A DNA stretch of 45,468 nucleotides from Dehalococcoidia bacterium. GTDB taxonomy: Bacteria > Chloroflexota > Dehalococcoidia > GIF9 > AB-539-J10. Location: contig JAUWHP010000022.1 in the NCBI GenBank assembly GCA_030605765.1, forward strand, positions 1 through 45,468, in the 5' to 3' direction. The notes below the pieces were generated by a model, which was not told the DNA's origin, did no database searches, and worked only from the letters and a program-made list of their open reading frames with translations. Shown here in pieces: positions 1 to 8,227 of the stretch; position 1 is the first letter of the stretch, and every line of letters begins with the position of its first letter. A program made the position numbers and the translations under genes.

Positions 1-435
1 CAGGCTTCTTCCTTAACATATATCCTTTTCATTCGTGACCGCTCAGCTGCCAGCAGTGGACGTAGGTAACCGTTTGCCTCATTATAGGCGCCGCAAGAAA
101 CCCTGTCAACAAAAAGGAAGTGATGTTCTTACACTTAGCACAAAAGCTAACAAAAGCGCTAGGGTATGTTATCAGCATATAGAAGATTATAGTCAGTTTC
201 CTAGCCACTCAAATATCGAATCCGGGGCTACGCCCTCCATTCTATGGCACCGGTATCTCAAGAGCATCCAGCGCCTCTGGTGGTAGCTCAATGGGAACTG
301 GTTCATTGTGATCCTGGGCTGCCATTCCCATGTTTATGTCCATTGAAATTCTACTGCCCTGCCGTAAGCGAAAGCAACACTTTTATTTGTTTCCTCCGCA
401 ACACCTGACCTTTCCACTAATATCACTAGTCAAAT
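1..435. other. Gene-poor left edge
   Basis: No convincing protein or RNA gene lies between the window edge and the 3' end of the YbjQ gene. Open frames on the plus strand have unlikely composition and no ribosome binding site. The only thing that looks somewhat protein-like is a 33-codon frame on the minus strand, listed separately. Confidence 0.5.
242..343 (-). CDS. Possible 33-residue acidic peptide ORF
   Basis: This is a short minus-strand frame downstream of, and in the same direction as, the YbjQ gene. It encodes a methionine-rich start followed by an acidic, proline-rich tail with a PVPIELPPEALDAL core, and it ends at TAG. The frame is open only from a TAA about 18 codons upstream of the ATG, and no clear Shine-Dalgarno sequence precedes the start. 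The composition looks like real protein, but I recognise no family. It may be a genuine small peptide at the end of the YbjQ operon or the tail of a decayed gene. Confidence is low. Confidence 0.2.
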   Translation of the reverse strand: MDINMGMAAQDHNEPVPIELPPEALDALEIPVP

Positions 436-750
436 TCACTCCACCTTTACTGCTGTTCCATAAGCTACCATTTCAGCAGCTCCGGACATTACCATTGAGG
501 TTACAAATCTAGTGCCTACTATGGCATTAGCGCCCATCTTCTCGGCTTGCTCAATCATCCTTTGCAGGGCTTCCTCTCGGGCTTGCGCTAACATTACAGT
601 GTAGTCTTTAACTTCACCACCCACAATGTTTCGCAAGCCAGCCATGATGTCACGCCCAACGTGTCTGGCTCTGATAGTACTACCTCTAACCAAGCCTAAA
701 GTTTCTATTATTCTTTTGTCCTTTATCTGCTCTGTGGTAACCACAATCAT
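436..750 (-). CDS. YbjQ/UPF0145 family protein
   Basis: A 104-residue protein of the YbjQ (UPF0145, formerly DUF74) family, whose members form pentamers and are annotated as putative heavy-metal-binding proteins; the cellular role is not settled. The family signature is visible: an N-terminal VVTTEQI strand, the GLVRGSTIRARHVGRDI block, a central helix with AREEALQRM, and the GANAIVG segment followed by a final beta strand. Its length is typical of the family and it appears complete. The ATG overlaps the TGA of the upstream membrane-protein gene by 4 bases (ATGA), so the two are probably translationally coupled. The family call is secure and the function is not. Confidence 0.9.
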   Translation of the reverse strand: MIVVTTEQIKDKRIIETLGLVRGSTIRARHVGRDIMAGLRNIVGGEVKDYTVMLAQAREEALQRMIEQAEKMGANAIVGTRFVTSMVMSGAAEMVAYGTAVKVE

Positions 751-971
751 TTTTCTACCCCCTTGAACTTGCTTTTTTCTTCCTTCGATGCTCGGTGTCT
801 TTCCCGAGCTAGCGATGCTAAGAGAATAATAAGCCCCATGGCAATGGCAGCAATGGCAATCTTGACAGGTAAGGACAACGCTGGTAAGGCATACCGGAAG
901 AACCGGTAGAGCCCCCAGCCTGCTAAAATCCCCAGGCCAATTCCCAGTAGAACACCACCTGTTTTTTGCAT
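747..971 (-). CDS. Small two-helix membrane protein
   Basis: A 74-residue protein with two hydrophobic segments, about residues 5-25 (glycine-rich) and 36-56, then a charged basic/acidic tail. This predicts a hairpin-like inner-membrane protein. A good Shine-Dalgarno (AGGAGGTG on the minus strand) sits just before the ATG. The stop codon overlaps the start of the YbjQ-family gene. I recognise no named family. The coupling suggests that it anchors, or works with, the YbjQ-like protein, which is inference only. Confidence 0.7.
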   Translation of the reverse strand: MQKTGGVLLGIGLGILAGWGLYRFFRYALPALSLPVKIAIAAIAMGLIILLASLARERHRASKEEKSKFKGVEK

Positions 972-1001
972 TTCACCTCCTTTACTTGATACATGAGTTG
1001 T

Positions 1002-2735
1002 TTAATCTTTGAAGCGGTTGGTGATAGGCAGTCTTCTATCTTTGCCGAAACCCCTTGGGGTTATCTTTATGCCGGGAGGAGCCTGGCGCCGTTTATATTC
1101 ATTTCTGTCCACTAACCGTGCTACTTTCGTGACTACCTCATGGTCAAAACCCTTGGCTACGATTTGGTCAATTGACAGGTCATCTTCCACATATGCTTTC
1201 AAAATAATGTCCAGTGATTCATATGGCGGCAGTGTATCTATATCTTTTTGATCAGGTTTTAGCTCAGCCGATGGCGCCTTGCTCAAAACACTGGAGGATA
1301 TCACTTCTTTACCTGCCTGGCGATTCTTATAATTAGCTAATTCAAAAACCATTGTTTTGGGCGTATCCTTGAGGGGAGCGAATCCTCCAGCCATATCCCC
1401 ATAAAGAGTGGTATAGCCTGTAGCTGTCTCGCTCTTGTTGCTACAACTGAGGACCAGCCAGCCGAATTTATTGGATAGAGCAAAAAGAATATTACCCCTG
1501 ATTCTTGCTTGTATATTCTCCTCAGTCACATTGGGTTGGGTGTCTTTGAAAGATGCTGCTAGCATTTGCAGATATGAGCTAAATGCTTTCTCAATAGGTA
1601 TCACCTTAAACTCTATCCCCAGGTTCTTAGCCAGTAATCTAGCGTCTGATTTACTGCCTGGCGATGAATAGCGAGAAGGCATAGAAACGCCTATAACATT
1701 GTCACCCCCCAGAGCGTCCACTGTTATAGCAGCTACTAGGCTTGAGTCGATCCCCCCAGATAAACCAATAACTGCTTTCTTGAACCCATTCTTGTTTACA
1801 TAATCCCTGATACCAAGAACAAGCGCTTGATATATCTCAGCAATATCATCCAGTTTCTCAATTTGTCTTGATGGCAAAGGTGGTTTGGAAATTGCAGGGT
1901 GTTGGTTTGATATTTCTATCTTGCTAACTCGCCCCAGCTCTCTTTTAAGTAATGCTGTTTCCTTCCTTCGCCGAGGCCCATGTAATTGTGTTCGAAATAT
2001 TGGTTCCACATCTAAATCAGCTACTATAAAATCTTCTTCAAATTGTTTTCCCCGGGCAATAAGTTCTCCTTTCTCATTGATAATTAAGCTATTTCCATCA
2101 AAAACGAGTTCATCTTGCCCCCCAAGCAAATTATTATAGGCAACGAGAGCTACATTATCGCTTGCTCTGGTAGCTAGCATTCTCTCTCGGAAGATGCCCT
2201 TTCCAGCATGGTATGGGGAAGCACTTATATTAACTAATAATCTAGCTCCAGCATAAGCTTGTAATGTCGCTGGTCCAGCTTCGTGCCATATGTCTTCACA
2301 AATGGTTATGCCTATGCCAACGTTATAAAGGACGAAAATAGGGCATTCAATTCCTGGCTGAAAATATCTGTTTTCGTCGAAGACTCCATAGTTAGGCAGG
2401 TGAATTTTGCGGTAAACGCCAGTCAATTTCTTGTTACAAATTACCGCCGCAGCATTATATATATCATTATCGCTGTCCACGAAGCCTACTACTACCGCTA
2501 TTCCTGAGGAATGTTTTATTATTTCTTCCAGATATTCCTGGTTTCGCTTGATAAACTGGGGCTTAAGCAATAAATCCTCTGGAGGGTAGCCCGTTATGGC
2601 TAATTCAGGGAAAGTTAGCAGGTCAACGCCAAGTGACTTTGCTTCATCGATAAATCGTATTATCTTATTTGTGTTGCCGCGCAGATCACCCACGGTAGTG
2701 TTAATCTGAGCCAGCCCTAATCTTAAAGTGCTCAA
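1002..2735 (-). CDS. nadE: Glutamine-dependent NAD+ synthase
   Basis: A 577-residue bifunctional enzyme that amidates nicotinic acid adenine dinucleotide to NAD+ using ATP and glutamine. The N-terminal half (about 1-260) is a nitrilase-type amidase with its Glu-Lys-Cys triad visible in FPELAITGYPPEDL, YRKIHLPNYG and GITICEDIWHE. The C-terminal half is the synthetase, with the ATP-binding GLSGGIDSSLVAAI loop near residue 325 and the conserved YGDMAGGFAPLKD segment. Translation probably starts at TTG (complement of 2733-2735), because a GAGGAG Shine-Dalgarno lies just upstream and the nearby ATG runs straight into a TGA. Length matches the two-domain family. It stands alone here, with a gene-poor region upstream. 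Confidence 0.95.
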   Translation of the reverse strand: MSTLRLGLAQINTTVGDLRGNTNKIIRFIDEAKSLGVDLLTFPELAITGYPPEDLLLKPQFIKRNQEYLEEIIKHSSGIAVVVGFVDSDNDIYNAAAVICNKKLTGVYRKIHLPNYGVFDENRYFQPGIECPIFVLYNVGIGITICEDIWHEAGPATLQAYAGARLLVNISASPYHAGKGIFRERMLATRASDNVALVAYNNLLGGQDELVFDGNSLIINEKGELIARGKQFEEDFIVADLDVEPIFRTQLHGPRRRKETALLKRELGRVSKIEISNQHPAISKPPLPSRQIEKLDDIAEIYQALVLGIRDYVNKNGFKKAVIGLSGGIDSSLVAAITVDALGGDNVIGVSMPSRYSSPGSKSDARLLAKNLGIEFKVIPIEKAFSSYLQMLAASFKDTQPNVTEENIQARIRGNILFALSNKFGWLVLSCSNKSETATGYTTLYGDMAGGFAPLKDTPKTMVFELANYKNRQAGKEVISSSVLSKAPSAELKPDQKDIDTLPPYESLDIILKAYVEDDLSIDQIVAKGFDHEVVTKVARLVDRNEYKRRQAPPGIKITPRGFGKDRRLPITNRFKD

Positions 2736-3412
2736 GTCATCTCCTCATTCAGGTATTTTGGGGTGAATTATATCACTTCGCCGAGGGCATACAGGAAATA
2801 GACTGGAACAGTCTCCCCTTTTGCCTATTGATAGCTGGTGATCCATTTCAGTTTTGCTGGTGATTGCGAAATTGCAATCAAAATTTCTAGCAATTACTGC
2901 GAACTATTTCGTCTAGCCTCAGATTGTGTAAAGCTATCCGTATGGATGGGGTTGAGGCTCGTATGGTCGCTTTGACGTTGCAAATCTTAACATTTGTTGC
3001 AGTATCTATCCAATACATAGTGACGAGTTTCGCGTCGACAAAGCGTTGAATCAAGAGAGTCGATGTCGTTCTTACTTTGGCGTTGTATTAGCCTCATTAT
3101 TGTACAGGCTTCTTAGGTAATGGTATCGAGTTATTATACAAAGTGGCTGAAGACTGAAGTTGATGAAGCCTCTTGGAGCTAGAGTAAGATAACGGTTGTA
3201 TTCTTTCTAGTGACCATGGCAATAAATACAGGGCAACCTTCATCGAAAACTCGTTTCACAAGCTCTATTGGGTAGGTAATTGAGCTTATTGCTATTAGGG
3301 GGACTGTTAAAAGCGCCTTAAAGGCAAACTTGTAGTCTAGATATGACTATTGGGCTATTGACCTAGTGAAGTAAATGGTTTACCCTTCATGCCAAAAAGG
3401 AGGTGAACTGGA
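2736..3412. other. Gene-poor intergenic stretch
   Basis: No complete gene is visible in these roughly 680 bases. A start-less open frame on the minus strand at 3179-3346 (55 codons) has protein-like composition with a hydrophobic centre and may be a decayed coding fragment, but I recognise no family. A candidate -35 (TTGACC, 3358-3363) precedes the small CxxC gene, but the matching -10 (TACCCT) is poor. Confidence 0.5.
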
Positions 3413-3553
3413 ATGCAAGCATACTGTGTGAAATGCCGAGCCAAAAGGGAAATGAAGGACGCGAAGGCTATAACCATGAAGAATGGTAGGCCGGCAACCC
3501 AGGGTGTGTGCCCTGTGTGCGGGACTAAGATGTTCAGAATAGGAAAAGGCTAA
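3413..3553 (+). CDS. Small double-CxxC (DUF5679-like) protein
   Basis: A 46-residue protein that starts MQAYCVKCRAKREM and ends with a second CPVCGTKMFRIGK block. The two CxxC pairs predict a small zinc ribbon or rubredoxin-like metal knuckle. It closely resembles the DUF5679 family, which I recall as common in Chloroflexota; the role is unknown. A strong AAGGAGG lies 9 bases before the ATG and a rho-independent terminator follows, so it appears to be a complete one-gene transcription unit. It is the only plus-strand gene among minus-strand neighbours. Confidence 0.85.
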   Translation: MQAYCVKCRAKREMKDAKAITMKNGRPATQGVCPVCGTKMFRIGKG

Positions 3554-3575
3554 AGCTAGCATTACTGCTATTGGA

Positions 3576-3615
3576 GAGGCTGGGTATCCATATATGGATA
3601 TTCAGCCTCTTTTTT
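3576..3615 (+). terminator. Rho-independent terminator after the CxxC gene
   Basis: GAGGCTG (3576-3582) pairs with CAGCCTC (3603-3609). The inner bases extend the stem with one G-T pair, and the hairpin is followed by a run of T (3610-3615). The T-run is only on the plus-strand side, so it serves the small CxxC gene and not the convergent nuclease gene. Confidence 0.85.
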
Positions 3616-3617
3616 GC

Positions 3618-4814
3618 TTACTTCTCCTCGTCCTCCAGTTTTGAGATGTGAACGGAACTACTTGCTTCTATTATGCCGTACTTCATGATTTTGTCAATTA
3701 AATCTTTGCTCCAGAGGTTATTTTCGATAATGTGAGCAAGCGATGTTGTATCGAGCTGAGAAACATCCGTCCATTTAGCTGCTTCTCTAATTACGTCTTC
3801 CAACTGTTGGCGCTTGGCATCATTCTTCCCTGGGAATTTTAACCTCTCGTCAAATCTGATTCTTGCTTTATAGTCGCTGCCTTTTATGGCCTCAACTTCC
3901 TCCTTTATAGCGTAATCAAACATTGCCTCTTTCACCTTACTTATGTCAGTGTCTATCTTCTTGGCTTCATTCCTAAGAGCCACATATTTGTTAACGAGCA
4001 CGACTCCTGGCTCATTGAGGTACTCATTTACTGCTAGAGTTTCCACCTTGAAGAAATGTTTTCTCAGTGGACATAAATCAGGATATTCACACCATTCGCA
4101 TAACCAGGATTCATTTGGTGAAAAATCCTGAGCCGACTCTATCTCATCGATTAATCTCTTAGTAGCTGCAACCAAGTTTGAGATGGTGTTCGGGCTGCGA
4201 TAGGAGATCAGTTCTGTGTCAAAAGCAAGGTAATGCCAGATAAGCCTGATATTCTTAGTATGTGGCCACTTCCTCTGAACCCCGAGATGGTATAAGCCGA
4301 GCTGTCTGTCACTGTCAGCATCTTCCTGGCTAGGCAGATAGGCTGAGGTTTTATAGTCATGAATCTCATGAACATCTTCTTGAGCCCGCGACAGCCGATC
4401 TATGAATCCTGTTATCCTGTATTTAGTCTCGTCATCCAGGGAGAAATTGATGTTCATTTCGGTGCCTATGGTTATGTCCGAGTCAAAGGGCGAATACCGC
4501 TCATAGTAAGCTTTAATCATCTTTTCACCCAGAGCTCTGTAATCCTCTTGTGTCAGCTCTTCTCTCATAATAGATATTGAGTCATGCCACTTTCCCCGCC
4601 AGGTTTTATTGTAGTAAGTGAGCAAATTACTTAGTGTGTTTACCCCGGTAAACTTGAGGTTGTCATAACACTTCTTCAGGGTTTCATGAACCATCGTGCC
4701 CCGGAAGCCTTCAATGCTTTCAGAGTCCCGCTTAATCTTGTCCCGGTAGCGAAGTTTGTACTTTAGAGGACATCCTTCATACATGCTTAATTGTGAATGA
4801 GAATAAATAGGCAT
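3618..4814 (-). CDS. PD-(D/E)XK nuclease with predicted 4Fe-4S cluster
   Basis: A 398-residue RecB/Cas4-type nuclease. Residues 1-50 carry the entry motif with Cys15 (YEGCPLKY) and His43 (GTMVHETL). The catalytic core follows: Glu119, Asp139 (GFIDRLS), Asp153-x-Lys155 (HDYKT) and Gln171. Cys239, Cys242 and Cys248 (LCEWCEYPDLCP) form the C-terminal cysteine cluster that, with Cys15, usually binds a 4Fe-4S cluster in AddB, Cas4 and related enzymes. A variable C-terminal region of about 140 residues follows. No Cas gene or helicase is nearby. It lies 32 bases downstream of a DEDD exonuclease gene on the same strand, so the two probably act together in DNA processing. The fold is secure; substrate and pathway are unknown. 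Confidence 0.85.
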   Translation of the reverse strand: MPIYSHSQLSMYEGCPLKYKLRYRDKIKRDSESIEGFRGTMVHETLKKCYDNLKFTGVNTLSNLLTYYNKTWRGKWHDSISIMREELTQEDYRALGEKMIKAYYERYSPFDSDITIGTEMNINFSLDDETKYRITGFIDRLSRAQEDVHEIHDYKTSAYLPSQEDADSDRQLGLYHLGVQRKWPHTKNIRLIWHYLAFDTELISYRSPNTISNLVAATKRLIDEIESAQDFSPNESWLCEWCEYPDLCPLRKHFFKVETLAVNEYLNEPGVVLVNKYVALRNEAKKIDTDISKVKEAMFDYAIKEEVEAIKGSDYKARIRFDERLKFPGKNDAKRQQLEDVIREAAKWTDVSQLDTTSLAHIIENNLWSKDLIDKIMKYGIIEASSSVHISKLEDEEK

Positions 4815-4846
4815 CTTAATTTCTCAGTCTTATGATTCTATCTTGT

Positions 4847-5374
4847 TTACCACTGCGGCTCATCAGAAGCATATTCACGCAGCCTCTCTCTTAGAACCTT
4901 CAAATTTACCACATCCTCCTTATTATATTGTAACAGCAAAGCTAAAGCATTTTGGTCACCATCGTTCTGGTACCTCCACCATAACCATATTGCTTCTAAC
5001 CCACCGATGCCTTTCAGTTGTCGGGGGATTCTTAGCTGTTGCTCAACTGCCTTGAAGCCACCATATAGATTGTTTCTCCAACAGTCATACATGAGATCGT
5101 GATGGCGGAATTTACCCGCAAGGTTTATTCCCAGAAAAACATCAATGAAAGGAAGGTCGAATCTGCTGCCGTTATAGGTATAGATTGCGCCTACGCCCTC
5201 CAGCGCTTTGAGAAGATTTTCTTTGTTTACCTCTTCACCTACTAATTGGATGAGTTCACTGCTTCTGCTATCGCACATGTAAATGCCAATCACAGTTATA
5301 TAATCATAAATCCGAGATAAGCCAGTGGTCTCTATATCGAAGTAGGCATCAGCTAATTGCTCCATTGTCTCCAC
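4847..5374 (-). CDS. DEDD-type (YprB/RNase H-like) exonuclease
   Basis: A 175-residue predicted 3'-5' exonuclease of the RNase H-like superfamily (YprB/RNase_H_2 type). Acidic residues of the DEDD signature are visible: Asp13 and Glu15 in YFDIETTGL, Asp73 in YNGSRFDLPF, and Asp154 in YNKEDVVNL. This is a compact stand-alone domain. It is transcribed with, and 32 bases upstream of, the Fe-S PD-(D/E)XK nuclease. Either of two nearby methionines (residues 1 and 4) could start it. The exonuclease fold is well supported, while the nucleic-acid substrate is unknown. Confidence 0.85.
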   Translation of the reverse strand: METMEQLADAYFDIETTGLSRIYDYITVIGIYMCDSRSSELIQLVGEEVNKENLLKALEGVGAIYTYNGSRFDLPFIDVFLGINLAGKFRHHDLMYDCWRNNLYGGFKAVEQQLRIPRQLKGIGGLEAIWLWWRYQNDGDQNALALLLQYNKEDVVNLKVLRERLREYASDEPQW

Positions 5375-5613
5375 TTCTGCCGTAAGTTAAAAAAGTATAG
5401 CATATACCGTTGATGGTTAGATTATCATAAATTGCTGTCCGTAATTAAGAAAACGCAGAAGAATTTCGGCGCAACCTTTTGGGACACAGGGCTAGAAGTT
5501 TGGGTAATTGTCTTTTGGCTTAAATCTTCAACTTTGGCCGCTAAAGCATATTTTATGGGGTACTTTATCTGCAGTCTTGTGTGACAGGCACGCACTCCAT
5601 TTATAGTTAAAAG

Positions 5614-5685
5614 AGCGGGTGATGGGATTCGAACCCACGACGTCTTGCTTGGGAAGCAAGCACTCTACCGCTGAGTTACACCCGC
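5614..5685 (-). tRNA. tRNA-Gly (anticodon CCC)
   Basis: Read on the minus strand, a full cloverleaf begins with the acceptor GCGGGTG at 5685. The anticodon stem CTTGC/GCAAG encloses a TTCCCAA loop, so the anticodon is CCC. The T-arm has the GGTTCGAATCC signature, and the acceptor strand CACCCGC is followed by T as the discriminator. The CCA end is not encoded. Confidence 0.95.
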
Positions 5686-5712
5686 AAGTGGCAGCACATT
5701 TATCTGCGTAGG

Positions 5713-6951
5713 TTATTCGAATGGTTTTAGCGTTAACAGTTTCTTGGCAATTTGCGGATATTTAGCAATAAAGAGTAACTCATCTTCAACAAGTGGTTTT
5801 TGCGTCTCCACGTTAGCATACCTCACTAGCTCCAGAATCTCCCGCGCCTCTTCAGAATCCTTGAAATGTACTGCTATCTGCCCCATGATATGTCTGAAGC
5901 CAGATATCCCGCTGTACTGGCCTGAGCATATTTCTCTGCCGGTATCTACAAGCTCTGTTTCTCCTCTGCCTACTTCTGTGAAGTCATACAGTTCATAGTT
6001 CTCAGGGTTTTTTAACACGCCGTCAGCGTGGATGCCTGAGGCGTGGGCAAAGGCATTGGCTCCGACGGCTGGCTGGTTCATGGGGATAGGGACTGCAAAG
6101 GCATAGCTGGCAAATTTAGCTACTTTCCACGCTCTTGTCAGGTCAATTGGTTTTCCCAGTTGATACTTTTCAAGGAAATCCTTAGATTTGGTAACAGCTA
6201 GAGCTGTGGACAGGCTATCAGCATTACCAGCTCTTTCTCCATACCCATTGATAGTAACATTGATATAAGCATCCTGGCCTCCATCTATGGCTCCCTTGGC
6301 TCCAGCAACAGAATTAGCGACAGCCATTCCCAAATCGTTATGGCAGTGGATCTCAAGGGCAATGCCTACGTTCTGCGCCAGCGTCTTGATAGTCTTGTAA
6401 ATGCTAAAGGGGTTGTCATAGCCGAGTGTGTCACAATATCTGAGCCTGTGAGCTCCATGTTCTTTGGCTGCCAGGGCAAACTCGATTAAGAAGTCTATGT
6501 TGGTGCGGGAAGCGTCCTCCGCATTTACGCCTATGCTTTCAGCTCCATGTGATTTAGCAGCTTCCACAGCATCGATCATCATCTGTATGATATCTTCTCT
6601 GTTCTTTTTCCCCTGAAATTTACCACTGATCATCTGGTCTGATGTGGATATAGATAGATTGAGATGCCGAATATCGGGGACAAGCCTAAAGGCTGTTTCT
6701 ATGTCTTGCGCAGTGGCTCTTACCCATCCTCCTAGGCGGATGGGTTGTAGTACTCCCATCTTAGCCAGTTCCAAGTTAGATTGGAGATAAAGTGATTCGT
6801 GGTTTGTCGTGGGAAAGCCAAATTCTGCCTGAAATATCCCCATCTCGTTAAGATACATATTTACCATGGTTTTTTCCAGTTTACTTAGGCCAAAATGGGC
6901 AGTTTGAACACCATCACGGTTGGTAACATCTATAAAAAAAATCTCAGGCAT
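5713..6951 (-). CDS. Homocitrate synthase-family protein, putative (Re)-citrate synthase
   Basis: A 412-residue DRE-TIM metallolyase that condenses acetyl-CoA with a 2-oxo acid. The N-terminal strand carries Arg-Asp in the DVTNRDGVQT block (Arg12-Asp13 from this start), and the metal-binding HxH motif is in EIHCHNDLGM (His202, His204). The EFGFPTTNHE and NRDGVQT blocks differ from ordinary LeuA/NifV, and from memory they resemble the (Re)-citrate synthases of Clostridium kluyveri and Dehalococcoides. If so, the substrate is oxaloacetate and the product is citrate for the oxidative branch to glutamate. I chose ATG at 6951 because AGAGGTG sits just upstream; an upstream GTG at 6957 is also possible. 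Alternatives are homocitrate synthase or a 2-isopropylmalate synthase paralogue. Confidence 0.75.
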   Translation of the reverse strand: MPEIFFIDVTNRDGVQTAHFGLSKLEKTMVNMYLNEMGIFQAEFGFPTTNHESLYLQSNLELAKMGVLQPIRLGGWVRATAQDIETAFRLVPDIRHLNLSISTSDQMISGKFQGKKNREDIIQMMIDAVEAAKSHGAESIGVNAEDASRTNIDFLIEFALAAKEHGAHRLRYCDTLGYDNPFSIYKTIKTLAQNVGIALEIHCHNDLGMAVANSVAGAKGAIDGGQDAYINVTINGYGERAGNADSLSTALAVTKSKDFLEKYQLGKPIDLTRAWKVAKFASYAFAVPIPMNQPAVGANAFAHASGIHADGVLKNPENYELYDFTEVGRGETELVDTGREICSGQYSGISGFRHIMGQIAVHFKDSEEAREILELVRYANVETQKPLVEDELLFIAKYPQIAKKLLTLKPFE

Positions 6952-7100
6952 GTTCACCTCTTTATAATAACAACCGAGTGATAAGATTATATTACTTTCG
7001 TCATAGAATCAAACAAGGACATTTCTGGCAGCCAATGCCCTTTAATTCAAATTTGGCTTACTGACATCATTCAGTATATAGTATAGTATATAGGCTTTCA

Positions 7101-8138
7101 ATGTCACCAATAAAAGCAGGCATAATAAATGTCACGGGATATATTGGAAGTGACCTGGCTCGTTTGCTCTACCAGCATCCTCAAGTAGAGCTTGAATCGG
7201 TTACAGGGCGAAGCACGGCGGGCCAAGAGCTGGCTGATGTTTTTCCCTATCTGAGCAAAACCAGACTTTCAATAAAGGATGAACTTGATAGCAATATCAA
7301 TGTCGTTTTCTCAGCGATGCCGCACAGGTCTAGCATAGAGGTGGTACCATCATTGCTCAAAAAGGGCATGAAGGTTATCGATGTTAGTGCTGATTTCAGG
7401 CTAAAGAATGCCAGTGAATACCCTAGATGGTATGGGTTTGATCATCCGTCACCTGAATTGTTGAAGCAGGCAGTTTATGGTTTGCCTGAACTACACCGGG
7501 ATGATATCGCCTCAGCCACTTTGATAGCCAACCCTGGTTGTTATAGCACCGGCGCTATCCTGGCATTAGCCCCGGTGGTCAAGGAGAGGCTTATTTGTCC
7601 TGATATAATAATTGATAGCAAATCTGGCGTCTCGGGCGCAGGTAGAGCTCTGAGCTTAACTACCCATTATTCTGAAGCCAATGAAAATGTATGTGCTTAT
7701 TCTCTTGAAGGCCACCGACATTTACCTGAGATAGAGCAAGAATTAGAGAAGCTAAATCCTGAATTTTCTTTGTCAATAACTTTTGTACCTCACCTGGTGC
7801 CAATGACCCGGGGCATACTGAGCTCCTGCTATGCTAAACTAAGGGGAGGGTTGCTAGACGGCAGTGCTTAGGGAAAGCTACAACAACTCTATCAGGAATT
7901 TTTCAAAGATGCTCCCTTTATTCAGGTAGTAAGCAAGCCTCCTCAAACTAAATGTGCATGGGGGAGTAACTCTTGCTTCATCTACCCTACCGTCGATCTG
8001 AGGACAGGGAGATTTATAGTTATTAGCTGCCTTGACAATCTGGTAAAAGGTGGGGCAGGGCAAGCGGTTCAAAACATGAATTTGATGTTCGGTTTACCTG
8101 AGACGACAGGCCTTGAAACCCTGGCTGTTTACCCATAG
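7101..8138 (+). pseudogene. argC: argC, N-acetyl-gamma-glutamyl-phosphate reductase, interrupted by one in-frame TAG
   Basis: Third step of arginine biosynthesis: NADPH-dependent reduction of N-acetylglutamyl phosphate to the semialdehyde. The frame that starts at ATG 7101 shows the Rossmann entry, a YGLPELHR block, the catalytic Cys in ANPGCYSTG, and the FVPHLVPMTRGI segment. It meets TAG at 7869-7871 (codon 257). The same frame then continues for 88 sense codons with unmistakable ArgC C-terminal sequence, including WGSN and GGAGQAVQNMNLMFGLP, and ends at TAG 8136-8138. Read through, the product would be 345 residues, the family's normal length. There is no frameshift. The stop falls in a variable loop after LLDGSA. 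It could be a nonsense mutation, an assembly error, or UAG read as an amino acid. Confidence 0.9.
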
Positions 8139-8151
8139 AATAGTGCTGTTT

Positions 8152-8225
8152 GCCCTCATCGTCTAGTGGCCAAGGACGCCAGCCTTTCAAGCTGGAGATC
8201 AGGGGTTCGAATCCCCTTGGGGGCA
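8152..8225 (+). tRNA. tRNA-Glu (anticodon TTC)
   Basis: The acceptor GCCCTCA pairs with TGGGGGC (with one T-G pair), and the discriminator is A (8225). The D-arm has CGTCTAGTGGCC. The anticodon stem CCAGC/GCTGG encloses CTTTCAA, giving anticodon TTC. The T-arm has GGTTCGAATCC. It begins 13 bases after the argC reading frame, so the two may be co-transcribed. CCA is not encoded. Confidence 0.95.
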
Positions 8226-8227
8226 CT

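Noticed and set aside
3179-3346. Start-less 55-codon minus-strand frame with protein-like composition in the gene-poor stretch.
   Set aside because: There is no start codon, no ribosome-binding site and no family that I recognise, so it is not listed as a gene. It may be a decayed fragment.
5475-5490. A 14-base match (GCAACCTTTTGGGA) between this intergenic region and the 5S gene near 14480.
   Set aside because: A match of this length is expected by chance in a 45 kb window, and the flanks do not resemble 5S RNA.
7869-7871. Treating UAG as a generally reassigned sense codon in this genome.
   Set aside because: At least ten other genes in the window end at UAG at the expected family length, and reading through them would add short nonsense tails.
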